Assembly: GCA_002918705.1 (NCBI GenBank)
Contig: PQKR01000001.1
Span: 1 to 64,000 of the forward strand
DNA: 64,000 bases
Reading direction: 5' to 3'
From: Escherichia sp. ESNIH1
GTDB lineage: Bacteria; Pseudomonadota; Gammaproteobacteria; Enterobacterales; Enterobacteriaceae
The notes under the pieces are model-generated. The model saw only the letters and a program-made list of their open reading frames with translations, did not search any database and was not told the origin of the DNA. Shown here in pieces: positions 56,596 through 64,000 of this stretch (position 1 is the first letter of the stretch; every line of letters starts with the position of its first letter). The position numbers and the translations under genes were made by a program.

Positions 56596-58140
56596 TCAGG
56601 CGTGTTTCGCCAGCAGATCCTCAAACGACTCGCTATCCGCCGCCTCAATCTCCCGCTGACGCCCCCATGATGCATCGCGCTCTTTGGTGAAGTCCTCTTC
56701 CAGCAGAACCGCCAGCGGCTCTTCCCGCAGCATATCACGATACTGTGCCGCCAGCGCCTTGCCGGTGCCGCCGATACCGCTTTCGAGCATTGAGTGCAGG
56801 ATACGCGCCGAGAAGGTAAGCTCTGGATCGTCAAAGCTCGCGACCAGTTGATCGCACACCTCTGCATAGGCGGTGCCGCCGTCGATGCCGTCAAGGGTCA
56901 GCGCGACGCGCTTAAGATCGCGGAACAGATCCTTGCCGACGTCTTTCAGTGGGAACTGGGCGGTTTCACAGCCAATGCCCAGCGTCAGGCCCGGCTTACG
57001 TCCTTCCAGAATAACCCGATTCCAGTTGGTACGGGTACAGAGCAGTTCATCGCTGCTCATCTCTGGCGCATCCGCCAGCACGCACCAGACCATGAACAGA
57101 TCGAGGAAGCGAACCTGCTGCTCGTCCACGCCCACCGCCGAGAAGGGGTTAATATCCAGCGAGCGAACCTCAATGTACTCAATGCCGCCGCGCAGGAGCG
57201 CATCTGATGGTGCTTCACCGCTGCGGGTCACCCGTTTCGGGCGCACCGGCGCATAGAGCTCATTTTCGATCTGCAGAATATTGGTGTTGATCTGCAGATG
57301 TTTGCCATCCTTCGTCAGCCCCATCTTCTCGTAGTCAGCAGACGGCGTTTTGATCGCCCGTTTCAATGCTGCCACATAACCCTCTAAATCGTTAAACGTA
57401 ATACCGAGATTGCTTTGCGATTTATTGGTATAGCCGAGGTCGCTCAGACGCAGCGAGGTGGCATACGGCAGGTAGTACATCCCCTCTTCCGTCTTTTCAA
57501 ACGGCAGCGTGGTGGGTTTGCCCTGCAGGAACGAGGAGCAGATGGCCGGAGACGCGCCGAACAGGTAAGGGATCACCCAGCCGAAGCGGTAGTAGTTGCG
57601 GATCAGTCGGAAATAGCCGTCAGAGACCGCTTCTTTATCCGTACTGCCGCACTTCGCCTGCCAGAAGGCCATCGGCAGAGAAAAGTTGTAGTGCACGCCT
57701 GAGATAGTCTGCATCAGCGCCCCGTAGCGGTTTTTTAACCCCTCACGGTAGAGCGTCTTGAGACGACCAATATTGGATTTGCCATACTGCGCCAGCTCAA
57801 TATCCTGCCCGTTCTCAATATAGCAGGGCATACTCAGCGGCCACAGCCGTTCATCTCCCAGGTTACGCACGGTATAACGGTGTACGTCGCGCAGCACCGT
57901 CAGCATATGATCGATATCGTCATCAACCGGAGTAATAAATTCCAGCAGCGCTTCTGCGAAATCCGTGGTGATCCATTTATGTGTCAGCGCTGCACCAAGC
58001 TGTTCCGGATGTCCGGTTTTTGCAAGCGTGCCGTCAGCGTTAACGCGCAGCGTTTCGCGCTCCAGCCCTCGCATAATCCCTTTCAGGACATGAGGATTTT
58101 TTTCCAGCCAGGACAGCGCCTGTGATACGTCCGGGATCAA
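56596..58140 (-). CDS. gshA: Glutamate-cysteine ligase
   Basis: A 514-residue ligase making gamma-glutamylcysteine, the first step of glutathione synthesis. Motifs [32 protein letters not shown] and [20 protein letters not shown] are intact. The start is TTG at 58140 (LIPDVSQAL) with GGGAGG upstream, as in E. coli; upstream ATGs in the same frame would add a non-conserved leader. It is four residues shorter than E. coli GshA. Confidence 0.96.
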   Translation of the reverse strand: MIPDVSQALSWLEKNPHVLKGIMRGLERETLRVNADGTLAKTGHPEQLGAALTHKWITTDFAEALLEFITPVDDDIDHMLTVLRDVHRYTVRNLGDERLWPLSMPCYIENGQDIELAQYGKSNIGRLKTLYREGLKNRYGALMQTISGVHYNFSLPMAFWQAKCGSTDKEAVSDGYFRLIRNYYRFGWVIPYLFGASPAICSSFLQGKPTTLPFEKTEEGMYYLPYATSLRLSDLGYTNKSQSNLGITFNDLEGYVAALKRAIKTPSADYEKMGLTKDGKHLQINTNILQIENELYAPVRPKRVTRSGEAPSDALLRGGIEYIEVRSLDINPFSAVGVDEQQVRFLDLFMVWCVLADAPEMSSDELLCTRTNWNRVILEGRKPGLTLGIGCETAQFPLKDVGKDLFRDLKRVALTLDGIDGGTAYAEVCDQLVASFDDPELTFSARILHSMLESGIGGTGKALAAQYRDMLREEPLAVLLEEDFTKERDASWGRQREIEAADSESFEDLLAKHA

Positions 58141-58218
58141 GTTGACCTCCCGCCTGTCGAAATTATTTCTAATAAGCATAATTGTAATGGTTGACGATGA
58201 AAGCGTATGACCAACCAA

Positions 58219-58647
58219 TTAGTGCCACCACGTTATACCTTGCAGGGTTGCGACCGTCAGGACGGCGTAGCGTAGCCCCTTGCCAAGGCATAAAAAAAAG
58301 ATAACCGGCCCCCACGCAATGCGCATCCATCCCGCAAGCAGGCACAGCAGATCACCGATAACAGGCATCCAGCTCAATAATAGCGTGGCTGCGCCATAAC
58401 GTTTCAAATAGTCTTGGGCTTTTTCCTGCCAGCGTGACGTTTTACGCAGCGGAAAGAAACGCCCAAGGATAACGTTAGTCACCCCTCCAAGGCTATTACC
58501 CATTGTTGCTATTAACAAAAGTAGCCAGGGCTGACTGACGCCAGAGATTAGCATGGCGACCAGCAGCACTTCTGAACTGCCCGGCAATAGCGTGGCGCTG
58601 AGAAAGCTGCTGGTAAAAAGGGAAAGGAGTGACAGTGCGTCGCTCAC
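58219..58647 (-). CDS. yqaA: DedA/SNARE-like inner membrane protein YqaA
   Basis: A 142-residue membrane protein with four hydrophobic stretches and the pattern LPGSSEVLLVAMLISG ... GNSLGGVTNVILGRF. It matches E. coli YqaA in length and overlaps yqaB by 4 bp, indicating translational coupling. Function unknown. Confidence 0.95.
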   Translation of the reverse strand: MSDALSLLSLFTSSFLSATLLPGSSEVLLVAMLISGVSQPWLLLLIATMGNSLGGVTNVILGRFFPLRKTSRWQEKAQDYLKRYGAATLLLSWMPVIGDLLCLLAGWMRIAWGPVIFFLCLGKGLRYAVLTVATLQGITWWH

Positions 58648-59210
58648 AGCGTACGCACGTCCACCGCATCCATTCCTGCCCGCCGTGCCGCCTCCAGACC
58701 AAAGTCAGCGTCTTCAAACACAACGCATTTGGTCGGATCGACGCCCATCAGCTCGGCACAGAGCAGGAAGGTATCGGGCGCAGGCTTGTGGTGCTCAACG
58801 TCATCGGCGGCAACCACGGCGGTAAAGTACTGGCGCAGGTTAAGGTGAGCCAGCAGCGCTTCGGCAATGGCGCGTTCGCTGCCGGTGCCTACCGCCATTG
58901 GACGACGGCCGTGCCACGCTTTCACCACCTCAATCAGCGGCAGCGGCTCAACGGTATCCAGCAGCATCGCCTTCACCGCCTCGGTTTTTTCACGCGCCAG
59001 GGCATAGGGATCGAGATCGCCGTGGTTCCACTCAATTACCGCCTGCGCAATACGCCAGGTCGGCGAGCCGTTAAGCGCGACGATAGCCTGCTCGTCAAAG
59101 CGCATGCCATAGTGCGCCAGCACGTCGTGCCAGGCTTTACGATGGGTAGGTTCGGTATCAAGGATGGTGCCATCCATATCGAAAATCAGACCGTCATAAC
59201 GTTCGTACAT
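58644..59210 (-). CDS. yqaB: Fructose-1-phosphate/6-phosphogluconate phosphatase YqaB (HAD superfamily)
   Basis: A 188-residue HAD hydrolase, with the nucleophile motif FDMDGT (Asp11, Asp13), cap domain, GTGSERAIAEALLAHL and the metal motif VVFEDADFGLEAA. E. coli YqaB dephosphorylates fructose-1-phosphate and 6-phosphogluconate. The start MYERYDG gives the E. coli length; an upstream ATG would add ten residues. Confidence 0.95.
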   Translation of the reverse strand: MYERYDGLIFDMDGTILDTEPTHRKAWHDVLAHYGMRFDEQAIVALNGSPTWRIAQAVIEWNHGDLDPYALAREKTEAVKAMLLDTVEPLPLIEVVKAWHGRRPMAVGTGSERAIAEALLAHLNLRQYFTAVVAADDVEHHKPAPDTFLLCAELMGVDPTKCVVFEDADFGLEAARRAGMDAVDVRTL

Positions 59211-59377
59211 CGCGTTCTCACACTGCGGATAACAGAACATTACTTTAACGTAAACAGGGCGTTTTGTCGCTGATGGCGAAAGAGAGTTAGGGTGTAAAAC
59301 AGGAAGTTAGATTTAGAGATAAAAAAGAGAGTATATTTCGGAGGTTAACGCTGAGAAGTGTCTTTTTACTTGAAGAA

Positions 59378-59454
59378 TGGTGCATCCGGGAGGATTCGAA
59401 CCTCCGACCGCTCGGTTCGTAGCCGAGTACTCTATCCAGCTGAGCTACGGATGC
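59378..59454 (-). tRNA. tRNA-Arg (ACG), copy 3 of the cluster
   Basis: A 77-base tRNA on the minus strand from GCATCCGTAGCTCAGC to CACCA, with anticodon ACG in CTCGGCTACGAACC. Identical in sequence to the two upstream copies; A34 is converted to inosine by TadA. Last gene of the Ser-Arg-Arg-Arg transcript. Confidence 0.97.
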
Positions 59455-59488
59455 ATCAGGGTGGTGCTTTACAGCTTTTTCTAGAAGA

Positions 59489-59565
59489 TGGTGCATCCGG
59501 GAGGATTCGAACCTCCGACCGCTCGGTTCGTAGCCGAGTACTCTATCCAGCTGAGCTACGGATGC
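59489..59565 (-). tRNA. tRNA-Arg (ACG), copy 2 of the cluster
   Basis: A 77-base tRNA, identical to its neighbours, CCA encoded. The spacer to copy 3 is 34 bp. The bases directly upstream (minus strand) of copies 2 and 3, ...GTAAAGCA-N2-ACCCTGAT, are almost alike, so the duplication included the spacer. Confidence 0.97.
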
Positions 59566-59626
59566 ATCAGGGTACTGCTTTACTACTTTTTCAATGTCGC
59601 TCAACTTGCCGCAACACTGCACAATA

Positions 59627-59703
59627 TGGTGCATCCGGGAGGATTCGAACCTCCGACCGCTCGGTTCGTAGCCGAGTACTCTATCCAGCTGAGCTACGGA
59701 TGC
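59627..59703 (-). tRNA. tRNA-Arg (ACG), copy 1 of the cluster
   Basis: A 77-base tRNA, same sequence as the other two and with encoded CCA. It lies 3 bp from the tRNA-Ser gene, so both are cut from one precursor. E. coli has four such genes (argV, argY, argZ, argQ) at this place; three are present here. Confidence 0.97.
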
Positions 59704-59706
59704 AAA

Positions 59707-59799
59707 TGGCGGTGAGGCGGGGATTCGAACCCCGGATGCAGCTTTTGACCGCATACTCCCTTAGCAGGGGAGCGCCTTCAGCCTCTCGGCCACCTCACC
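59707..59799 (-). tRNA. serV: tRNA-Ser (GCU)
   Basis: A 93-base class II tRNA with a long variable arm, beginning GGTGAGGTGGCCGAGAGG and ending CGCCA; the anticodon loop CCTGCTAAGG shows GCU. It matches E. coli serV, the first gene of the serV-argVYZQ cluster. Confidence 0.97.
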
Positions 59800-60113
59800 A
59801 ACACGCCTCTTGCGAGTGCGTCGAAGAACTTGTTTCTGCTCATCGTCGCTGCGTTGGCGCACATATTACTTTCTGGGACTTATAAGTCAAACAATTTTTC
59901 CCAGCCCTGATTCGTTTGCACACTTCGCACACAATTTGCGTTGAAAAGGATCAAAAAGAGTGTTTTATCAGCAGAATCCTTGCCGTTACGCAGCATACAG
60001 AAAGGGAGCGGAGAAATGAAAATGTCATGCCAAAAGGGGAGAATAAGAATAAAGAGTGAAAAAAAGCAGGCTGGAGAGAGCCGCGTCTCGCCAGACGGCG
60101 AGACGCGATGATA
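59800..60113 (-). promoter_or_regulatory. Spacer between csrA and the tRNA cluster
   Basis: This 314-bp spacer has no convincing gene. Its right part holds a perfect 11-bp hairpin CGCGTCTCGCC/GGCGAGACGCG (60082-60107) directly behind csrA, with TTTTTTT some 15 bp further on the minus strand, a likely csrA terminator. The left part must hold the tRNA-Ser/Arg promoter. Confidence 0.55.
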
Positions 60114-60299
60114 TCAGTAGCTGGACTGTTGTGATTTTTCAGCCTGGATACGCTGGTAGATCTCTTCACGATGAACAGATACTTCTTTAGGGGCGTTCAC
60201 ACCAATGCGCACCTGGTTGCCCTTAACCCCTAAAACTGTCACGGTGACCTCGTCCCCAATCATGAGGGTTTCACCAACTCGACGAGTCAGAATCAGCAT
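60114..60299 (-). CDS. csrA: Carbon storage regulator CsrA
   Basis: A 61-residue RNA-binding protein, [20 protein letters not shown] ... ending EKSQQSSY, like E. coli CsrA. RNA-contacting residues around LTRRVGE and VHREEIY are intact. It represses glycogen synthesis and biofilm formation and activates motility by binding GGA motifs near ribosome-binding sites. It lies between alaS and the tRNA cluster, the conserved order. Confidence 0.98.
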
Positions 60300-60541
60300 T
60301 CTTTGCTCCTTGAAAGATTAAAAGAGTCGGGTCTCTTGTATCCCGGCATTATCCATCATATAACGCCAAAAAGTAAGCGATGACAAACACGTAAAGTGTA
60401 AGCAGTCACGGCATCACATTCTGTTAAACGTAAGTTTAGCCGATATACACAACTTCAACCTGACTTTATCGTTATCAACAGCGTAGTGGCAAGTACGCCA
60501 TAACCCAAGGGCTATGGCGTCTGCATTCGCTTTGTTTGTTA

Positions 60542-63169
60542 TTACAGTTTTGCGCTTACCCAGCCTTTCACGCTGGCTAACGCCGCAGGGAGCGCGGCTG
60601 CGTCCGTACCGCCGGCCTGCGCCATATCTGGACGGCCACCGCCTTTACCGCCCACCTGCTGGGCAACCATACCAATCAGCTCCCCTGCCTTCACGCGGTC
60701 GGTCACCTCTTTGGAGACCCCCGCAATCAGAGAAACCTTACCCTCTGCCACCGTAGCCAGAACGATTACCGCGGAACCCAGCTGGTTCTTCAGATCGTCA
60801 ACCATAGTACGCAGCATCTTCGGCTCGACGCCCGCCAGCTCGCTCACCAGCAGCTTCACGCCGTTAATCTCTTCAGCCTTATCGGAGAGGTTTGCGCTCT
60901 CCTGCGCCGCCTGCTGCGCTTTCAGCTGCTGCAGCTCTTTCTCCAGCTGGCGGGTTTTATCCAGAACGGTACGCACTTTGTCGCCCAGGTTCTGGCTGTC
61001 GCCCTTCAGCAGCTGGGCAATATCCTGCAGCTGCTCGCTCTGCGCATGGAGGCTGGCAAGCGCATTTTCACCGGTTACGGCTTCGATACGACGAACGCCT
61101 GCCGCGGTACCGGATTCAGACACGATGCGGAACAGACCAATATCACCGGTGCGGGAGGCGTGGGTGCCGCCGCACAGCTCGGTAGAGAAGTCGCCCATGC
61201 TCAGTACGCGTACGCGCTCGTCATACTTCTCGCCAAACAGCGCCATCGCGCCTTTAGCCCGCGCATCTTCCAGATCCATGATCTGGGTTTCGATCGGCAG
61301 GTTACGGCGAATCTGGGCGTTAACCAGATCTTCCACCGCGCGGATCTCCGCCGGCTTCATTGCTTCAAAGTGGGAGAAGTCAAAGCGCAGGACCTTGTCG
61401 TTCACCAGCGAGCCTTTCTGCGCTACGTGGGTGCCCAGCACTTCGCGCAGCGCGGCGTGCATCAGGTGCGTTGCAGAGTGGTTCAGACGGATACGTTCAC
61501 GGCGGGCTTCATCCACTTCGGCTTTAACGCCGTCGCCCACTTTCAGGGAGCCGGAGGCCAGCTTGCCCTGATGACCAATCGCCTGGCCATACTTCTGCGT
61601 ATCGGTCACGGTAAAGGTGAAGGCGTTGCCTTTCAGCTCGCCCTTGTCGCCAACCTGGCCGCCGGATTCAGCGTAGAACGGCGTCGCGTCAAGGATAACC
61701 ACCGCCTCCTGCCCTGCGCTAATGGCGTCTACGGACTGGCCCTCAACAAACAGCGCGGTCACTTTACTGGTCAGCTCAAGGCTGTCGTAGCCTTTAAATT
61801 CGGATGCGCCTTCAACGCGGATCATCGCGTTGTAGTCAGCGCCAAAGCCGCTGGATTCACGGGCGCGGTTGCGCTGCGCTTCCATCGCGACCTTGAAGCC
61901 CTCTTCGTCGACTTTGATATCGCGCTCGCGACAGACGTCGGCGGTGAGATCCATTGGGAAGCCGTAGGTGTCATACAGACGGAAGACGGTCTCACCGTCC
62001 AGCGTATCGCCGGTCAGCTTCGCCAGCTCTTCGTCGAGCAGCGCCAGGCCGCGCTCCAGCGTGCGGGCAAACTGCTCTTCTTCGGTTTTCAGAGTCTGCT
62101 CAACCTGCGCCTGCTGGCTCTTCAGCTCTTCGCCTGCCGCACCCATCACGTCAATCAGCGGGGCAACCAGCTTGTAGAAGAAGGTCTCTTTCGCGCCAAG
62201 CATGTTGCCATGACGGACCGCACGACGAATGATGCGGCGCAGCACGTAGCCACGGCTCTCGTTCGACGGCAGCACGCCGTCGGCAAGCAGGAACGCACAG
62301 GAGCGGATGTGGTCGGCAATGACGCGCAGGGATTTGTTATTCAGATCGGTTGCGCCAGTCACTTTCGCCACGGCAGCGATCAGATCGCGGAACAGGTCGA
62401 TCTCATAGTTCGAGTTAACGTGCTGCAGCACTGCCGCAATACGCTCAAGGCCCATACCGGTATCTACGGAGGGCTTCGGCAGCGGCTCCATCGTACCATC
62501 GGCCTGACGGTTGAACTGCATAAAGACGATGTTCCAGATCTCAATGTAGCGATCGCCGTCTTCGTCCGGGCTGCCCGGAGGACCGCCGGCGATATGCGCG
62601 CCGTGGTCAAAGAAGATCTCGGTGCACGGGCCGCACGGACCGGTATCACCCATCTGCCAGAAGTTATCAGACGCGTAGGCGCCGCCTTTGTTATCACCAA
62701 TGCGGATGATACGTTCGCGCGGGATACCAACCTCTTTTTCCCAGATTTCGTAAGCTTCGTCATCGGTTTCGTAGACGGTTACCCACAAACGATCTTTCGG
62801 CAGGTTGAACCAGTTTTCACCGGTCAGCAGTTCCCATGCGTACTGGATAGCATCGTGTTTGAAATAGTCGCCAAAGCTGAAGTTACCCAGCATTTCAAAG
62901 AAGGTGTGATGGCGCGCGGTGTAACCGACGTTTTCCAGATCGTTGTGTTTACCGCCCGCACGCACGCAGCGCTGCGCGGTGGTTGCGCGGGAATAATTAC
63001 GCTTGTCGAGACCAAGGAAAACATCCTTGAACTGGTTCATCCCGGCGTTGGTAAACAGCAGAGTTGGATCGTTGTTGGGTACCAGGGAGCTGCTCGCAAC
63101 TACCTGATGACCTTTACTATGGAAAAAATCGAGAAACGCCTGACGGATCTCAGCGGTGCTCTTGCTCAT
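60542..63169 (-). CDS. alaS: Alanine--tRNA ligase
   Basis: An 875-residue class II synthetase. The catalytic domain ([20 protein letters not shown]; class II motifs about 1-260) is followed by the tRNA-recognition region, the editing domain with zinc ligands ([31 protein letters not shown]) and the C-terminal oligomerisation domain with a [15 protein letters not shown] motif. Length equals the family. Confidence 0.98.
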   Translation of the reverse strand: MSKSTAEIRQAFLDFFHSKGHQVVASSSLVPNNDPTLLFTNAGMNQFKDVFLGLDKRNYSRATTAQRCVRAGGKHNDLENVGYTARHHTFFEMLGNFSFGDYFKHDAIQYAWELLTGENWFNLPKDRLWVTVYETDDEAYEIWEKEVGIPRERIIRIGDNKGGAYASDNFWQMGDTGPCGPCTEIFFDHGAHIAGGPPGSPDEDGDRYIEIWNIVFMQFNRQADGTMEPLPKPSVDTGMGLERIAAVLQHVNSNYEIDLFRDLIAAVAKVTGATDLNNKSLRVIADHIRSCAFLLADGVLPSNESRGYVLRRIIRRAVRHGNMLGAKETFFYKLVAPLIDVMGAAGEELKSQQAQVEQTLKTEEEQFARTLERGLALLDEELAKLTGDTLDGETVFRLYDTYGFPMDLTADVCRERDIKVDEEGFKVAMEAQRNRARESSGFGADYNAMIRVEGASEFKGYDSLELTSKVTALFVEGQSVDAISAGQEAVVILDATPFYAESGGQVGDKGELKGNAFTFTVTDTQKYGQAIGHQGKLASGSLKVGDGVKAEVDEARRERIRLNHSATHLMHAALREVLGTHVAQKGSLVNDKVLRFDFSHFEAMKPAEIRAVEDLVNAQIRRNLPIETQIMDLEDARAKGAMALFGEKYDERVRVLSMGDFSTELCGGTHASRTGDIGLFRIVSESGTAAGVRRIEAVTGENALASLHAQSEQLQDIAQLLKGDSQNLGDKVRTVLDKTRQLEKELQQLKAQQAAQESANLSDKAEEINGVKLLVSELAGVEPKMLRTMVDDLKNQLGSAVIVLATVAEGKVSLIAGVSKEVTDRVKAGELIGMVAQQVGGKGGGRPDMAQAGGTDAAALPAALASVKGWVSAKL

Positions 63170-63314
63170 AATTATCCTGAAATCAAGCTAACGAAATGTC
63201 GTAGCGGGCGTTTCGCCCTGTTACAGGCAACAACCAGCTACTGGAAAAAGTGGGAATAAGATAAGTTTTCTTGACTGCGAAGTAAAATCCCGTATGCAGC
63301 CAGGCCGTAAAATT

Positions 63315-63800
63315 TCACCAAAGTTCTTTAATATCCTCCATCAGGAATCCCCGATAGAGTAAAAAACGCTGTACTTTCACCTTCTCAGCAAAGACCGCTG
63401 GTAGCGGGTCGCCATATTTGCGCTGCGCCTGCTCGCGGGCAATCTCAATCCAGTCGATGTCGCATTCGCGCATCGCCTCCTCTGCCGTTTCACGAGCAAT
63501 TCCCTTTTGATTCAGCTCCTGGCGGATGCGGGCCGGGCCATAGCCTTTACGGCTGCGGCTGGCGATAAACTGGCGGGCGAAGCGGGCATCGTCGAGATAG
63601 CGGTTTTCATAGCACCAGTTCACCACGTTGGTGATATCGTCCTCGGTGGCATCCACCGGCTCAGGGCCGGTTTTGGTCATCACCGGGGCGGTCAGCTTGC
63701 GACGGAACTCCTGTTCGCTATGGTCGCGCATGCCGAGAATGCGCATGGCGCGATCGAGCAAGCGGGCGTAGGCGGAGCGGCGGGGCGAGGTATCTGTCAT
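63315..63800 (-). CDS. recX: Recombination regulatory protein RecX
   Basis: A 161-residue protein of three-helix repeats ([40 protein letters not shown]), slightly shorter than the 166 residues of E. coli. It caps RecA filaments and inhibits RecA. It lies 70 bp behind recA with a terminator between, so it is made mainly by readthrough from the recA promoter. Confidence 0.97.
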   Translation of the reverse strand: MTDTSPRRSAYARLLDRAMRILGMRDHSEQEFRRKLTAPVMTKTGPEPVDATEDDITNVVNWCYENRYLDDARFARQFIASRSRKGYGPARIRQELNQKGIARETAEEAMRECDIDWIEIAREQAQRKYGDPLPAVFAEKVKVQRFLLYRGFLMEDIKELW

Positions 63801-63827
63801 GGCACACCTGCTGGATGGATAAATAGC

Positions 63828-63855
63828 AAAAAGGGCTGCATCGGCAGCCCTTGTT
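63828..63855 (-). terminator. Terminator between recA and recX
   Basis: On the minus strand AAGGGCTGCC/GGCAGCCCTT-like arms (AAGGGCTGC-N4-GCAGCCCTT) are followed by TTT. It lies 15 bp behind recA; in E. coli the equivalent lets a few per cent of transcripts into recX. Confidence 0.85.
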
Positions 63856-63870
63856 TATTACGTCAGATTA

Positions 63871-64000
63871 TTAAAAATCTTCGTTGGTCTCTTTCGCGTT
63901 TTCGTCGCTGTCGTCAACCGTGAAGTCCGGTTTGGTATCCGGGTTCGTGAGCAAAATCTCACGGATCTTCGTCTCGATCTCTTTCGCGGTAGCCGGGTTC
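63871..64000 (-). CDS. recA: Recombinase RecA, C-terminal end only
   Basis: The last 42 residues of RecA are visible: [19 protein letters not shown] then an acidic tail ending KETNEDF and TAA. The acidic tail ([18 protein letters not shown]) modulates filament formation. The rest lies beyond the right edge. Confidence 0.97.
   Translation of the reverse strand, partial: NPATAKEIETKIREILLTNPDTKPDFTVDDSDENAKETNEDF

Noticed and set aside
59287..59885. Frames of 155 and 175 codons over the tRNA cluster with a repeated sequence
   Set aside because: The repeats are the three identical tRNA-Arg genes translated; no protein-coding gene is present.
61046..63259. A 737-codon frame on the plus strand opposite alaS
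   Set aside because: Complete antisense overlap with alaS, no family resemblance, no start context. A mirror of alaS codon bias.

Overview
The window is chromosome of a member of the Enterobacteriaceae. Almost every core gene matches its Escherichia coli / Salmonella counterpart in length and order (rplS-trmD-rimM-rpsP-ffh, ypjD-corB, grpE, nadK, recN, bamE, rnfH-ratA, smpB, ssrA, nrdHIEF, proVWX, emrRAB, luxS, gshA, yqaAB, tRNA-Arg/Ser, csrA, alaS, recX, recA). A Salmonella-type bapABCD locus lies between smpB and ssrA, and a long-form leuA sits between emrB and luxS. Together with the fairly high GC of the core genes this points to an Enterobacter/Leclercia/Lelliottia-like organism; the genus cannot be fixed from the sequence alone.

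Layout: 1-2.04 kb is the right end of a P2-like prophage (end of the tape-measure gene, gpU, gpD, Ogr) that stops at the terminator of the rpsP-rimM-trmD-rplS operon. 2.1-13.3 kb is core: ribosome and SRP genes, membrane proteins YpjD and CorB, heat-shock GrpE, NAD kinase, SOS-regulated RecN, BamE, RnfH/RatA and SmpB. 13.4-30.6 kb is a biofilm-adhesin locus: a giant BapA-like adhesin followed on the same strand by the three parts of its type I secretion system. The adhesin frame is cut by one amber codon at 20539-20541, which separates the first 3349 residues from the last 802, including the export signal.

31.2-36.8 kb starts with ssrA (tmRNA) and is an accessory zone of mixed and partly low GC: a lysR/eamA pair whose N-termini have both been deleted, an orphan protein with about seven W-containing repeats (beta-propeller-like), a divergent IprA-type regulator and a Dcm-type cytosine methyltransferase without vsr. 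From 36.8 kb the E. coli-like order resumes (yqaE, alaE, ygaC, ygaM), followed by a MocR regulator/AhpD-like pair, the class Ib ribonucleotide reductase operon with two NrdR boxes, the ProU osmoprotectant transporter with its osmotic promoter, and ygaY, which is intact here.

49.9-64 kb holds the EmrRAB multidrug efflux operon, a leuA-type synthase with a convergent AraC regulator, luxS with the divergent sigma-E-dependent sRNA MicA, gshA, yqaA/yqaB, three tandem tRNA-Arg(ACG) and one tRNA-Ser(GCU), csrA, alaS, recX and the 3' end of recA. REP/BIME elements lie behind corB, proW and the AraC gene. The most notable features are the amber-split adhesin with intact exporter genes, its 13-copy 24-bp minisatellite, and the orphan propeller/regulator pair near ssrA.
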